The position numbers and the translations under genes are program-made. Shown here one piece after another: positions 1-12,171 of a stretch of 64,000 nt of DNA (the first letter of the stretch is position 1; every line of letters begins with the position of its first letter). The notes under the pieces were generated by a model. That model saw nothing but the letters and a program-made list of their open reading frames with translations, was not told where the DNA came from and did no database searches. Origin of the DNA: Chlorocebus sabaeus (taxonomy: Eukaryota; Chordata; Mammalia; Primates; Cercopithecidae); the NCBI RefSeq assembly GCF_047675955.1, contig NC_132915.1, positions 14,255,766 to 14,319,765 of the forward strand. The letters run 5' to 3'.

Positions 1-186
1 CTTAGCCTCCCAAGTAGCTGGGATTACAGATGGCCACTACCATGCCTGGCTAATTTTTATATTTTTAGTGGAGATGAGGTTTCACCATATTGACCAGGCT
101 GGTCTCAAACTCCTGACCTCAGGTGATCCACCAGCCTTGGCCTCCCAAAGTGCTAGGATTACAGGCATAAGCTGTTGCTCCCGGCC
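1..186 (-). mobile_element. Alu SINE, partial (cut by window edge)
   Basis: Antisense Alu. The plus strand shows the reverse complement of the left-arm consensus and ends at the element's 5' end (ccggcc at 181-186). The 3' part lies outside the window. Several CpG sites have decayed, which fits an AluS or older copy. Confidence 0.95.
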
Positions 187-909
187 AACAAATTCATCCT
201 AAAATATCAGCGTCTTAACACCCCAAAGGCTCATCTGATGCAACCAGGCAACTGTGAAGAGCAGTCATCCTCCAGGCAGTCACTCAGCTATCCTGGCTGT
301 TTCCATCTTGTGTCTTCATCATGGAAGCCACCAAAATCCCTGCAAAAGAGAAACAGAGAGTGGAAGGTTGCACACCAGCTCATAAATGTTTAGATCCAGA
401 AATGACACAGTCCCTTCTGCTCACACCCCATTGGTTGTACGTGACAGATGGCCCTGCCAACTGCGAGAAGGCTGGGGAATGTGGAGGGGACCATGGGTAT
501 TTGGTAAGTAGTAAATGTCTTTTCCATACCCAATCCTTAGCACTCAAAAAATTTAAATACATTGGAATAATTTTGAAATTTTAAGCTATTTCCATTCTGC
601 CACTTAGAAGTAATTTGGGAAGTGTGCAAAATATTTTATTTCTAGGTTTTAGTCTCACTTTGAAATGTAATCAGATACCCTATATCTCGGTAATTTTCAC
701 TTCCATTTCATTTTGAACATTTGGTGGTACAATGCTAATTTACCTTGAGATCTTTTGGGCACAGGTGCTCATAAATAAAAAAGTTATGGTAATCATTTCA
801 TTATCTAGATGAACAATTTTTAGTTCACATCTTTTGGGATGTGAACTGAAATACAAATAGAAAGAGTATTGTGCACAATTCTCTTCAGCATGTACTGAAT
901 TTGAGTATT
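187..909. other. unique sequence, no gene recognised
   Basis: AT-rich non-repetitive DNA between two Alus. Short open frames here have no recognisable domain. The only structure seen is a 10 bp perfect inverted repeat at 822-847. Confidence 0.6.
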
Positions 910-922
910 ACTCTGACATTTT

Positions 923-1232
923 TATTTATTTATTTATTTATTTACTTTTGAGACAGAGTTTCACTCTTGTTGCCCAGGCTGGAGTGCAATGGTATAATCT
1001 TGGCTCACTGCAACCTCCACCTCCCGGGTTCAAGTGAGTCTCCTGCCTCAGCCGCCCGAGTAGCTGGGATTACAGGTGCCTGCCACCACACCCAGCTAAT
1101 TTTTGTATTTTTAATAGAGATGGGGTTTCACCACGTTGGTCAGGCTGGTCTCGAACTTTTGACCTCAGGTAATGCGCAAGCCTCGGCCTCCCAAAGTGCT
1201 AGGATTACAGGTGTGAGCCACCGCACCTGGCC
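923..1232 (-). mobile_element. AluS-like SINE, full length, with (TTTA)n tail
   Basis: Complete antisense Alu. Its A-rich tail has become a TTTA repeat (about 921-945). Target-site duplications flank it: actctgacatttt at 910-922 and acactgacatttt at 1234-1246, with one mismatch. The frame spanning it is Alu-derived and not a gene. Confidence 0.95.
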
Positions 1233-1477
1233 TACACTGACATTTTATGAGCACACTCATTTGTTTTGTTTATTTTTAGTTTTGTAAAACCCTTGTACTA
1301 CAGACCCTGGGGAAACAACAGTGTTCATTCATAATGACCAGATTTAAAGTGGCAAACGTGGAGAAACCACCTATGTTTTCCTAAATCTCCTCTCTCCTCA
1401 GCTATCATTTTTAAAATCTGCTTTCAAGGGGAACTTACAAGGATGTACTTTCTGTCATTATATCCCACGTTTCTTTA

Positions 1478-1595
1478 GTCCCAGAAATCACCAGGGAATT
1501 TGTCAGAAGTGCAGATTTCTTGTTGCCAGTGAATCTGAGATAGGGTCTAAGAATGTGTATTTTAACAAATGTTCCTTGATGATTTTTAAAAACAT
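1478..1595. mobile_element. hAT-Charlie (MER5-like) remnant
   Basis: The text resembles the MER5 family: an 'atcaccagggaatttgtcag' start, a 'gtgcagatttc' core, and 'tgtattttaacaaatg' near the end. Terminal inverted repeats are not clear, so the family call is tentative. Confidence 0.55.
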
Positions 1596-2600
1596 CGGCG
1601 TAGTTTGGGGACTTCATCTTATTTTAAGGTAATCAAGTTGGTTGAGTGGTGGGGAGTAGGACTCTTGTCACATAAGTAGGTTAATGATGAAACACCAGCT
1701 AGTATCCTTGATGAAGAACAGTTGATGAATGAGGTTGTATTTCATCAGCTTCCCAAACTTTAGTTTTTACTCTGCCATTTTCACAATTTTTGCAACAGTC
1801 TCATACTATTTATACAGTTATTTATTTAGTATTTTTTCATTCACATAAATCAACTTATTTGAATTTGAAATATCATGTGAAATCATGACTTTACCATCAA
1901 AAAAGTCTGTGTGTCACTTATAATAATTTAAATACTTCTTGTGGAGCAGGCACCAGATTTGAGGCACATGGTGTAAAATAATTCATTATGCTAGTGTAAG
2001 AAGCTCTCATGCTTCTAAAGTACTAGCTTATGGATTTGTTGACTGAACTGTGTGTGCCATGTGAGCTTGAGACAGGCAAACATGCTCACCCAGATTCAAG
2101 AATTTACATTCAATTTTCAGCCACTGGTAGTCTTAAATCAGAATGTTTTTGGTAATGGTAATAAATACTCAGACTTGATAATAAGTGGTCATTCCAACCG
2201 TAATTTGTGAATTTACTCATGTGTTAGTCCTGTCTTGAGCTGCATGCATCCACCTCTGTGTTTATGGTGAACACATACAAAAAACACTGTTTCAAATAGC
2301 CATTTTTTTTTTTGGTCCTTTTTCATAAGTACTATGTCCATTCACCATGACTTTTGTCGCAGACAGGATGCTCACTATACCTATCATTAAGCACATGTAT
2401 GTAATGTGTCCAGACAGGGAACATTTTCTGTGTTTCGTGGAAGCTTCAGTGAGGTAAATTTAAATGTATGCACTGTTGACATTTTTGTTAATTTGAAATA
2501 ATACGTAATAATTCCAGCTTAGCTGACAGCTACCCCCTTTCTATCTTCTCGTATTTACCATTATTCTAACACCCTCCCTAACACCCTCACTTTCCCCTCA
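1596..2600. other. unique AT-rich sequence
   Basis: No gene or confident repeat recognised. It includes a short T-run at 2305-2314. Confidence 0.5.
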
Positions 2601-2609
2601 GTTACCTCC

Positions 2610-2930
2610 GATTATAACAAAATTCCTTGAAAGATGATTTGTCTTCTACATTTTGTTAACCTGCTGCGGTCTTGCTCTGTACCCTTACCAAGGGCACCAG
2701 CGACTTCCACTTTCTTCAATGCAGTGGTCAGTTCTTGGATCTTGTCTTACTGACCCATGGCAGTTTTGGACACAGAGGGCCACTTGCTCCTCCTGGAAAC
2801 TTGTCCTCTTCTTGTTTCCAGGACCCTCCCCATTGCCTGAATTTCTTCCTCCCCTCTTGGTCCCCCAACTCTGCTTCCCAGTTTCTTTACCTCCTCAGCT
2901 CGTTTTTGGGCTGGACTCAGAAAAAGAGAG
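2610..2930 (+). mobile_element. ancient L2/CR1-type LINE reverse-transcriptase remnant
   Basis: Translation of the plus strand keeps a degenerate trace of the CR1-clade RT domain. The order is a 'VTSDxH' type motif, then a 'GQFxxLxLL' stretch, then a decayed catalytic A-motif region, then 'LSS..FQDPP'. The open frame of about 89 codons at 2672-2941 is this fossil, not a cellular gene. A catalytic Asp in the A motif is not preserved. Confidence 0.55.
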
Positions 2931-3170
2931 TGCAATCATGACAAAGACAAATGTAGAGGGAGGTTCGTAGCCTAATTTATATAAATAAACAATTGGAAAC
3001 AGTAGGAGAATGGTTAAATAAATCATAAAAATGTTCATATAGTAGAATATTGTGCAACTGGTGAAATATATTTTCTAAGAAAAATCGATGACATTGGAAA
3101 TATTTATGATCTTTTGTTTTATTAAAGTAGGGTATACAACTGTGGATTCAATAATATGATTTTGTAAAAG

Positions 3171-3172
<2 letters not shown>

Positions 3173-3202
<30 letters not shown>

Positions 3203-3203
3203 T
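3173..3203. repeat. (TA)n(CA)n dinucleotide microsatellite
   Basis: About 16 bases of alternating TA followed by about 14 of CA, inside an old L1 fragment. Confidence 0.9.
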
Positions 3204-3231
3204 AAATGCATAGACAAAAGACCAGTATAAA

Positions 3232-3450
3232 TGTAACTGGGACTACAGGCACATGCCACTATGCCCAGCTAATTAAAACATTTTTTTTGGTGTTTTGAGA
3301 CGGGTCTCACTATGTTGTCCAGGCTTGTCTTGAACTCCTGGGCTCAAGCAATCCACCCCACCTTGGGTTCCCAAAGTGTTGGGATTACCAGCGTGAGCCA
3401 TTGTGTCCAGCCAGTGTTGGGATTACCAGTGTGAGCCATTATGTCCAGCC
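3232..3450 (-). mobile_element. Alu fragment with internal 38 bp tandem duplication
   Basis: Antisense partial Alu (left-arm type, probably AluJ). The 38 bp at 3375-3412 recur at 3413-3450 with two mismatches, so the element's 5' end is present twice in tandem. Confidence 0.85.
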
Positions 3451-3530
3451 AGATGTTAACTATTTTAAAACATTCTAAAGGGAACATGTGTTACTACTGT
3501 AAAGAAAACAATTTTTAAAAAGAATAAAGC

Positions 3531-6500
3531 GAAACCTGCAAAAATCTGAGAAAGACCTCAGATGGGGTGGATTTCCAGGGAAGAGTATGGCAGGGAGCCA
3601 GTTGGGGAAACATCCCAGATTTTTCTGAATCACATCTTTTAATTAAAAAAAAAAAATCAAATTGGCATGAACTTCAAGTATATTGTGCACATTTTCATTC
3701 TAATGTGAGAAGCAAAATCCGTGTGGAAAAACTACATTTTTCTGAGTATTCACTATCTTAGAATATTTTGCTCCATTTCATTAATGCAAGTAACTGAAAA
3801 GTTCTCTACCACCTCCACACACTGTGGAGAACAGAGCACGATGAAATGCATTCATCTCATCCGTTCTCCCACGTTTCTGTGTTACTAGTGAGGCAGGAAG
3901 AACGGGGGTTGGCTTAGCCTTTCCCAGTTGCCCCCAGCTGACTTTCACGTCCATTCCATTGTCGGCACTGCTACCCCCGTAGACTCTTCTACAGAGGAGG
4001 CTAGGATAGCCGCTATTTGGTTTTTCTAGCCTCCGTAGTGGAAATGACAAGGGAGAAGGAGATAGAAGTGGCTTTTGGGTCAGCGGGCAAGAAGTGAAGC
4101 ACTTGAGAAGATCTGTGCCGCTGTATCTGTGAGTTTACTAAGGCTGGTGGGAGGCACCATCACAGCACGTGCCTCACAAAGGAGAGCATGACTGTGGCCT
4201 GACCCGGAGGGGATGGGGAGGCTGGGTGCAAGGGTTCCTGAAGATTCCCTGAGGGGAGGGACTTAAGCTGGGTGTGAAGGGATTAATGGGATTGGGTAAG
4301 AGCTGCCTTTCCCAAGTCTGATCCTTGCGATCTGATCCTTGAGATGTTTGTGGGGGTTCTGTGAACAATAAGCTTGAGAACTGCTGTCTGTCATATCCCT
4401 GTCTTGGAAACTCACAAGTCACATTTACATCTTAAAGGCTCTGAGAAGTCCTGAAGTTAAAACAAACAAACAAAACCACCTATTTAGCTATCAACTACTT
4501 AATTATGTTTGTAACTCAGAACTTCCTAAAAGTATCTGGCCACTGGGGCCCTCTTCGTAGGTATCAACTGTAAGGTTTCAGTGGAGCCAGTGTTTCATGG
4601 AACACATTTTGGGAAGCGCCAGGTTAGCTGGAGAGCAGAGGATGGCAGGAATGCACAGATCACCTATTTCTCTGTGTGACAATATGCAAGTGAGATTCTG
4701 CCTTTTTTTCCTGCACCTGGGGCTGGGGAACGAAGCTGAGGATAAAAGATATTGAGCTCCTCATTTCCTAAGCTTGCGGAAGTGCGGGCGGAGGGGGCCA
4801 GCCACCTCCCTGCAGGTCTTACTGAAAAGTGTCACTTTAGAAAAGGGGCCCTGCCACCAATATGCCCCCAGTGCTCCCTCCTCCCCTCCAACTCCCGGGA
4901 CTGTAAGGAGATGACGGAAAGAAGGGGTGCATGTGGGTTTTGTGTGTGAGGTCAGTGGCTTTTTGGGGAGGGCAGTGTTCACGGACAGAGGGAGAGGTAG
5001 TGGGTGCTTCTCCGCCCCAAAGTCAAGGGAGGGATTCTAGAAGGATCATCTGTAAAGCTGGGGGCATCTGCAAGAGGGGAGACTGGTATTTCATTTTCCT
5101 GGAGAATGTCTCAGCCCCTGGACTTGCTGCCCCACCTCTGTGCTCCCTGAGTAGACGAGAAGGGAATGGGAGAGGGTGCAGAGGGGACAGCTGTGAGGAC
5201 GAGCTCCATGAATTTTTGGTCAACCCATACAGTGACTCTGAAGGTTGCTGAACTTGAGTGCGCTGTTGCCACCCCACCAGAAGTCTGCTGGTGAGGCCAG
5301 GGGACCCCTGCAAATTGTGAGTGGTGGAGGCTGAGGAACTGGGGGTCGAGGTGGACACAGCTAGAACTGAGTGGACTCTGGCAGAACCCTTCAAGGACTG
5401 CATTAATGCTGAGAGTTGGGGCACCTGCCCCGCAGAGGCCCCGGTGGCCAGACAGGGTTAGGTGGATAAACAGTAGCTACTAAGAGAAAAGGGGTTGCAG
5501 TCCTGCTCCCCCGTGCCTCCTGCCTGCCCCAGCCCCAGAGGAGCACGGGTGGAAAGGAGGCGCAGGTGGGAAGGAACACTTCCTTTCTGTGCTGTGACCA
5601 TCACGGGTGGTGGTGATGCAGTACATTTGGAGAGAGTTTTGGGGTAAAAAAAATTCCCTAAACTCATGCCATATTTTTAGCTGAATAAGACAAGATTTCT
5701 TTTTAAAAATAGTTCATAATGTTTTTGTTATGAATGAGATTTCTTAATGTCATCTCCATGCAGCACTTCTGTATCAGCCAGGCCTCGTGGTGTCGTTTAA
5801 TCTTAACGCTGTCAACTCTATCAGTTTTAGGTTCTAGTGGAAAGAGGCTTTCATCAAATCATCCTCTGTTCGGACATTAATGAATGTAGGGCTGAAGTGT
5901 CCTGGAATGACCTATGGCATGACAGAAGTCCTGATTCACTCTTCGTGTCTATGAGACTTTTTCCCTTGGGGGCCCACGGTGTGATGCGCACACATCTTTA
6001 CATTCAAAATTAGATTGCATATTTTACAAATACATACAAGAGTAGATAATAACAAACACCATGAACTGCCATCTGGCTTGGGAAGGAGCCCATTAACAAA
6101 CACCATCAAGAGCCCCCTGTGGACACCTGTCTCTTCTCATTTCTTGTTTTCTCCTCCCCAGGGTTACCTGCTATCCTGAATTTGGTGCTGCAAATGCATG
6201 TCACTGTAATATGCTTTGAGTAGGACAACTTTTCCAGGCAGCTATGCCCAGTTAAATAGATGAGAGCTCAAAATACCACTTCCTGACCGAGGGAACGTAA
6301 TCCCTTTCCTACCAGGGGTCAGGTCAGGAGGCCTCCGAGGTGGTTTTCCTGGCTAACCTTCCCTTTTTCCATCGTGCTGGCCCTGTGAGGATTTTTGTGG
6401 AAGGACAGGGTCACTAAAGCCTGTGGAGCTGCTGATGTGGCAGAATCTTCCAGACAAGTGACTCCGGATGGCTCTTCACAGACTGGAAGTGGCCCATGCT

Positions 6501-7224
6501 GGCCCCTGGGTGTGTGGCCTCTCTCTCCCAGGCGGTCAAAAGGCTTGTGGCCTGGCTGTGTCCTGAGGATTCATTACTCAGGTAGGGCACAGCAGGGCCC
6601 AGGTATGTGCTGGAGGACGCTCTCCAGTGTGCTCTGTGTCCCCAGGTCCCTGACAGAGAAAGCACCCACGGAGTAAGAAAACTCAGCAAGCACTATTTTT
6701 ATATGGTCTCAAACCACATGGATGATCTTCTCCTCATCAGGGCTCAATTTATTATTGCAACCCTTCCTTCTTGCTTACCCATAGTGGAACAGAAAGCTAA
6801 TTACTGACGTTTCCTTTTATCTCAAGTTCTGATACTAAAATGTCGTAGTTGAGGTAGCTAAGAGGAGGCAGATGGGGTGAAACTGCATGTCTGGAAGGGT
6901 TCTAGGTATCACACAGAAAAAGAGATTTTTATGGGAGACTCAGGGTTAAATACACTAAGCTCATTAACTAACCACAACAACTGCAGGACTTCACAGAGAC
7001 TTCAATAGGCTAACATTTATTGTGATTATCCTAGAGTGAAATATACATGTGGAGGGTGTCAAAGTCATTTGACCATGGAAGTTTAAAAAATGGTACATCT
7101 TATGAAGCCATGAGCTCAGGACATACTTTGGGATTGGCTGGATTAAAATATTTGATTTTCCTTACATTTTCACTTTGTTATGTTGGCTTTCTAAATGGCT
7201 GCTATTGGCACTGACAAGGAATGG

Positions 7225-7225
<1 letters not shown>
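3531..7225. other. repeat-poor unique block
   Basis: No confident gene. Composition is richer in G+C around 4,740-5,460. Fragments near 4,350-4,385 and 4,520-4,625 carry MER5-like end text ('cttgagaactgctg', 'ttttgggaagcgc'). The 13 bp taacaaacaccat occurs at 6050-6062 and again at 6093-6105. Open frames up to about 130 codons overlap on both strands without recognisable domains. Confidence 0.5.
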
Positions 7226-7273
<48 letters not shown>

Positions 7274-7301
7274 GTGAGTGAGAGAGAGAGAGAGAGAGAG
7301 T
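7226..7301. repeat. compound (TG)n(GA)n microsatellite
   Basis: A long TG run with TATG interruptions passes directly into a GA run. Such tracts are commonly length-polymorphic. Confidence 0.95.
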
Positions 7302-7486
7302 AAAAAACTGGATCTTTTACAAGCTATTTAATAGTCTATCAGTCTGTATATTATAGAAAGCTCATTAAAGGCATTGCCCCCCACAAAGTATTCTGTTTTT
7401 CTAGTATCCAAGTTTCCTACATTCTCCAAATCTTTTTTGTGCCAAATAGATTGAAAGTTAATTCCATTAAAGAATGTAGAACTACA

Positions 7487-7795
7487 GGCTGGGCACCGTG
7501 ACTTATGCCTGTAATCCCAGCACTTTGGGAGGCTGAGGTGGGCAGATCACGAGGTCAAGAGATCAAGACCATCCTGGCCAACATGGCGAAACCCCGTCCC
7601 TACTAAAAATACAAAAAATTAGCAGGGTGTGGTGATGGGCACCTGTAATTCCAACTACTCAGTAGGCTAAGGCATGAGAATCGCTTGAACCAGGGAGGCA
7701 GAGGTTGCAATGAGCTGAGAGTGCCATTGCACTTCACCCTGGGTAACAGAGCAAGACTCTGTCCCACAAAATAAAAATTAAAAAAAAAAAAAAAG
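7487..7795 (+). mobile_element. AluS-like SINE, full length
   Basis: Complete sense Alu with an A-rich tail. It is flanked by an 18 bp target-site duplication at 7469-7486 and 7796-7813 with one A/G difference. Confidence 0.97.
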
Positions 7796-7813
7796 AAAGA
7801 ATGTAGGACTACA

Positions 7814-8784
7814 AAAGGAAGTTAGAAAAATGCCTGTTTGTTTTTCCATTGCAACCGTCCCCAGGGGTGTCCATTTTTGAATGGACTCTTTTGCTAATGG
7901 TCTAGGGCTTTTGACAGATTTGTAGTTCTGTTTCTGAGATGAGCAAGCCATGGGAAAGTACCTGTAATGACTGTGGAGGAAGGCACAACTAGCAGATAAA
8001 AAGCAAGGTGATAGAACAGAAAAGAGGGGCTGGGTGCCAGTGTATATTAGATTTGGGGGAATTGAAGTTCTGTAGGGCAGGAAACACACATCACATTTAT
8101 TAGGATTAGAATAAAACTTGGTTGCCCTCTTGTGTTTGAAATCTCAGTGACCTGGCCTACTGAGTGTGTGTGACCTGCAATGCTGAACAAAAGTCATAGG
8201 TCCTTCATTTCTCTGTGTTTATCATACTGGTTGCCTTATTGATTGAGATTTTGCTTAGTGAATTACCTACTCTGATGATAATGGCAGGGAATAACAACTA
8301 TTAAAAGTGATTTTTTTCTATAGATATATGAGGTTTGATTCAAAAAGAATAGTCTTAAATGTGTTGAGTTCAGTATGGCTGCCTGTAAGTGTGTGAGACA
8401 AAGGGAAATGGCATTGTGTTGTTAATCCTTGTGGGCCGCTAGACTCTCCAGGTGGTTTTGCTGATTCTCATGTTGAGCTTATATTAGTTTACTCTTCCAA
8501 ATGCCCATCTTTCAAGTGGCCCCCAAATGTGGTGCCAAGGCCCTATCCTACAGCAATTAGAATCCTTTTCTTTCCTTCCACTTCTGCTTATCTAGTATGG
8601 AATCCTGTGGGCTTTTGCTGCGGGGCACTGCAGGGCCATTTGAAAGGATTGTTGAAATGGCTGGAGACTTGAGCAGAATTTCCTCCTTTTTCCTCCTATC
8701 ATTTACTTATTTATTAATTTTTTATTCTAAAATTTATCTGAGTAAGCAAAGTAATTAGGATCGCCAAAGCAATTTTTTTTGTGT
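7814..8784. other. unique sequence
   Basis: No gene or strong repeat recognised. AT-rich toward the right end, where old L1 text begins. Confidence 0.5.
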
Positions 8785-10162
8785 GAAAGTTTTTTGTAAA
8801 CCACTTTAATGAGGGATGATTTGCATGTAAAAAGCTGTACATATTTAATATATACCACTTGATGAGTTTGGGGATAAGCATACATCTTTGAAACCATAAC
8901 CACCATCAAGGCCATAAACACATCAATCTCCTCCTGAAGTTTCTTCTATCCACATTATTATTGTTATTATTATTATTATTATTGTGTGTGGTGAGAACAC
9001 TTAACATGACATCTACCTGCTTAGCGAATTTCAAGTATTGAGTACAATACTGTTAAAAACAGGCACTATGCTGTATAGCAGTAGATCTCAAGGGCTTGTT
9101 TATCTTGCATAAATGAAACTTTACACTCTTTGACCATCACTTCCCTATTTGCCTCTCCTTGCCAGCCCCTGGAAGTTACCATTGTACTCTCTACTTCTGT
9201 GAGTTTGGCTATTTTAAATTCCACATATAAGCGAGATCATGCAATATTTTTCTTTCTGTGTCTGGCTTATTTCACTTATCAGTGTTCCCAGGTTCATCCA
9301 TGCTGTTGCAAAATAGCAGGATTTTTTTTTCTTTTTTAAGACTGAATAATATTCCACTCTATCTCTATACCTGTATCATATTTTCTTTATCCATTCATCT
9401 GTCAATGGACTTTAGATTGTTTCCATATTTTGACAATTGTGAATAGTGCTGTAATGAACATGGGAATGCAGATATCTCTTTGACATACTGATTTAATTTT
9501 CTTTAGATATATACCCAGTAGCGGAATTGCTGTATCGTATGGTAGATCTATTTGTGATTTTTGAGAAATGTACATACTTTTTTCTCAAAGTTTCTGTGTA
9601 ATTTGTATACCACCAACAAGCCTTCTTGTTTCTCTACATCTTTGTTTCTCTACACTTATCTTTAGTCTTTTTAATAATAGCCATACCAAAAAGCATGAGG
9701 TGATATCTTCTTGTGGTTTTGATTTGCACTTCCCTGATGATCCGTGATGTACAGCCCATTTTCATATACATGTTGGTGGCTTGAATATCTTCTTTGGACC
9801 AATATCTGTTCAGCCCCATTGTCCATTTTTTTTTTAACCAGGTTATTGGTTCAATTAGTATTGAGTTACGTGAGTTCCTTTTGTATTTTATATATCAGAT
9901 ACATGGTTTGCAAATATTTTCTTCCATTCCATACATTGACTTTTCAGTTTGTTGCTTATTTCCTTTGGTGTGAATAAATTTTTAGTTTGATGCAATCCTA
10001 TTCATCTTTTATTTTTTCTTTTATTGCCTGTGCTTTGATATTACATCCAAAAATTCACTGCCAATGTCAATGTGAAGAAGATTTTTCCTTATGTTTTCTT
10101 CTGGGAGTTTTATAGTTTCAGGCATTAGGCTTAAGTCTTTCATTCATTTTGAGTCTTTTAAA
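8785..10162 (-). mobile_element. L1M (L1MA/L1MB-type) antisense 3' portion
   Basis: The plus strand reads as the reverse complement of an old L1 3'UTR and ORF2 C-terminal region ('gagaacacttaacatgacat', 'cacatataagcgagatcatg', 'atatacccagtagcggaatt'). A (TTA)n run at about 8956-8983 separates two 3'UTR-like blocks, so two old insertions are possible. Reading frames are broken throughout. Confidence 0.85.
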
Positions 10163-10175
10163 AAGTAATTTCAAT

Positions 10176-11375
10176 TTTTTTTTATTTTAGATTTAGGGCA
10201 TACATGTACAGGTCTGTCACATAGGAACACTGCATGATGCTAGGGTTTGGTGTATGGATGATCCTGTCACCCAGGCAGTGAGCACAGCACCCAACAGGCA
10301 GCCCCTCAGCCCTCACCCCTTCCCTTCTTCCCTCCTCCAGCAAACTCCAGTGTCTGTTGCTCCTATCTTTGTGTCCATGTGTACTCAATGTTTAGCTCCC
10401 ACTTATTTAATTCTCACTTATAAGTGAGAACATGTGGTATTTGGTTTTCTGTTCCTCGTTAATTCACTTAGGATAATGGCCTCCAACTGCATCCATGTTG
10501 CTGCAAAGGATATGATTTCATTCTTTTTTATGGTTATGTAGTATGTCATGATGGATATATACCACATTTTATCAAATCCACCATTGATGGGCACCTAGGT
10601 TGATTCCATGTCTTTGCTGTTGTGAATAGTGCTGTGATGAATATGCAAGTGAATGTGTCTTTTTAGTAAAACAATTTATATTTCTTTGGGTATATACCAA
10701 GTAATGGGATTGCTGGAATTGAATGGTCTGTTTTAAGTTCTTTGAGAAATCTTCGAACTGCTTGCCACAATGGCTGAACTAATTTGGATTCCCACCAGCA
10801 GTGTATAAGCATTCCATTTATTCTACAGCCTTGCTAGCATCTGTTATTTTTTGACTTTTTAATAATAGCCATCTGACTGGTGTGAGATGGTATCCTCATT
10901 GTGGTTTTGATTTGCATTTCCCCGATAATTAGTGATGTTGAGCACTTTTTCATGTGTTTGTTGGCCGCTTTTATGTCATGTTTTGAAAAGTATCAGTTCA
11001 TGTCCTTCATCCATTTTTTAATGGGGTTGTTTGTTTTTTGCTTGTTGAATTGCTCAAGTTCCTTATAGATTCCAGATATTAGGTCTTTGTTGGAGGCATA
11101 GTTTGAGAATATTTTCTCCCACTCTGTAGGCTGTCTACTCTGTTGATAGTTTCTTTTGCTGTGAAAAAGCTCTTTAGTTTAATTAGGTCCCACTTGTCAA
11201 TTTTGCTTGTGTTGCAATTGCTTTTAAAGATGTAGCCATAAATCTTTGATCTTTACCAAGGCTGATGTCGAGAAATGTATTTCGTAGGTTTTCTTCTAGG
11301 ATTTTTATAGTTTGAGGTCTCACATTGAAATCTTTAATCCATATTGAGTTCATTTTTGTATATGGTAAAAGATAC
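10176..11375 (-). mobile_element. L1PB/L1MA-type antisense fragment, 5'-truncated
   Basis: A second, younger antisense L1 abuts the older one. It begins with a T-run and 'attttagatttagggcatac', runs through the ORF2 C-terminal region and stops near 11,375, well short of a full element. The text after the break ('cctcctgtcattttaaa') is not L1. Confidence 0.85.
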
Positions 11376-11376
11376 C

Positions 11377-11455
11377 TCCTGTCATTTTAAACACATACAT
11401 ACACACATGTGTACATGCACATGTGCGCATGTGCACACACACACATACACAAGTG
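11377..11455. repeat. CA/TG-rich alternating purine-pyrimidine tract
   Basis: An imperfect CA/CATG repeat that includes near-palindromic 'gcacatgtgcgcatgtgc'. Alternating purine and pyrimidine of this kind can adopt left-handed DNA. Confidence 0.8.
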
Positions 11456-12171
11456 TAGGGGGCTAAGCTCCAGCTGAGGGTAAAATGGGAGACATTCTGA
11501 TGACTTGACAATCTACTCAGCCTCTGGTAGCCTACTTATTTCCCCCATTTTTCTTGTGATGTTTTCTTCGTTATTTAACGTGGACAATGTCTAAAGTGGT
11601 TTCATTCATGGTCTTTAATCAGTCAACATTTAATGGGGTGATGTTGATGGTCCCAATTAGGCCTGGGAACTTGGAAGGAGATTTGTCAATGAATGAGACA
11701 AGGTCCCTGCCCTAAAAAGCCTCACCATTGAATGGGTAAACTTGTGATTAGCCACGGAGGTCTTTTGTGGAGAAAGTGAATTTTGAGTGTGAAATAAAGG
11801 GAGGAGAATAATTCAAATATTAGGAAAGTGGAAGTATTGGCATCTGATTTTTTAAAATGGGGTCCCTTTTTCTATATTGCAGGCATTCTGTTTATGACTT
11901 CATCATTTGTAATCCCAACTGTCCTAATCTGTAGTTTTAAGTAGTTGGGTGTTTCCTTTCACTGTTGATCAATTTTCACTCGAGTTTCAGTGGCATCCAT
12001 GACTAAATTTGCATTTAAAGATGGCTAAATCAACAGATCTGTATGAGATTCACATGTTAGCTCAGGACAAAATGCAGAGTGCAATGTTATAAAGGGGCTT
12101 TGAATAAAATGCTTATATTTTTGTCCTTCCTTTTTGTGCATTAGCGCATTACCTCAGAGGAACCAGGGTTG
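11456..12171. other. unique sequence
   Basis: No gene recognised. Text near 11,640-11,760 ('gacaaggtccctgccctaaa') resembles a common old mammalian repeat, but not strongly enough to name. Confidence 0.45.

Larger units (their letters stand above)
2978..3530 (+). mobile_element. L1ME/L1MC-type 3' fragment, interrupted by an Alu
   Basis: The stretch 2978-3231 matches the old L1 3' region (gagaatggttaaataaat-type text, then 'attttgtaaaa'). It appears to resume at 3451 ('agatgttaact...') after the Alu fragment at 3232-3450. The Alu therefore inserted into the L1. Confidence 0.55.

Noticed and set aside
967..1287. 106-codon frame resembling hypothetical human proteins
   Set aside because: Entirely Alu-derived; the same is true of the frames at 44,708-45,105, 49,648-50,010, 59,295-59,699 and 63,642-63,966.
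4740..5460. GC-richer stretch considered as a CpG island or first exon
   Set aside because: CpG dinucleotides are not enriched by eye and no promoter or splice-bounded frame is evident.
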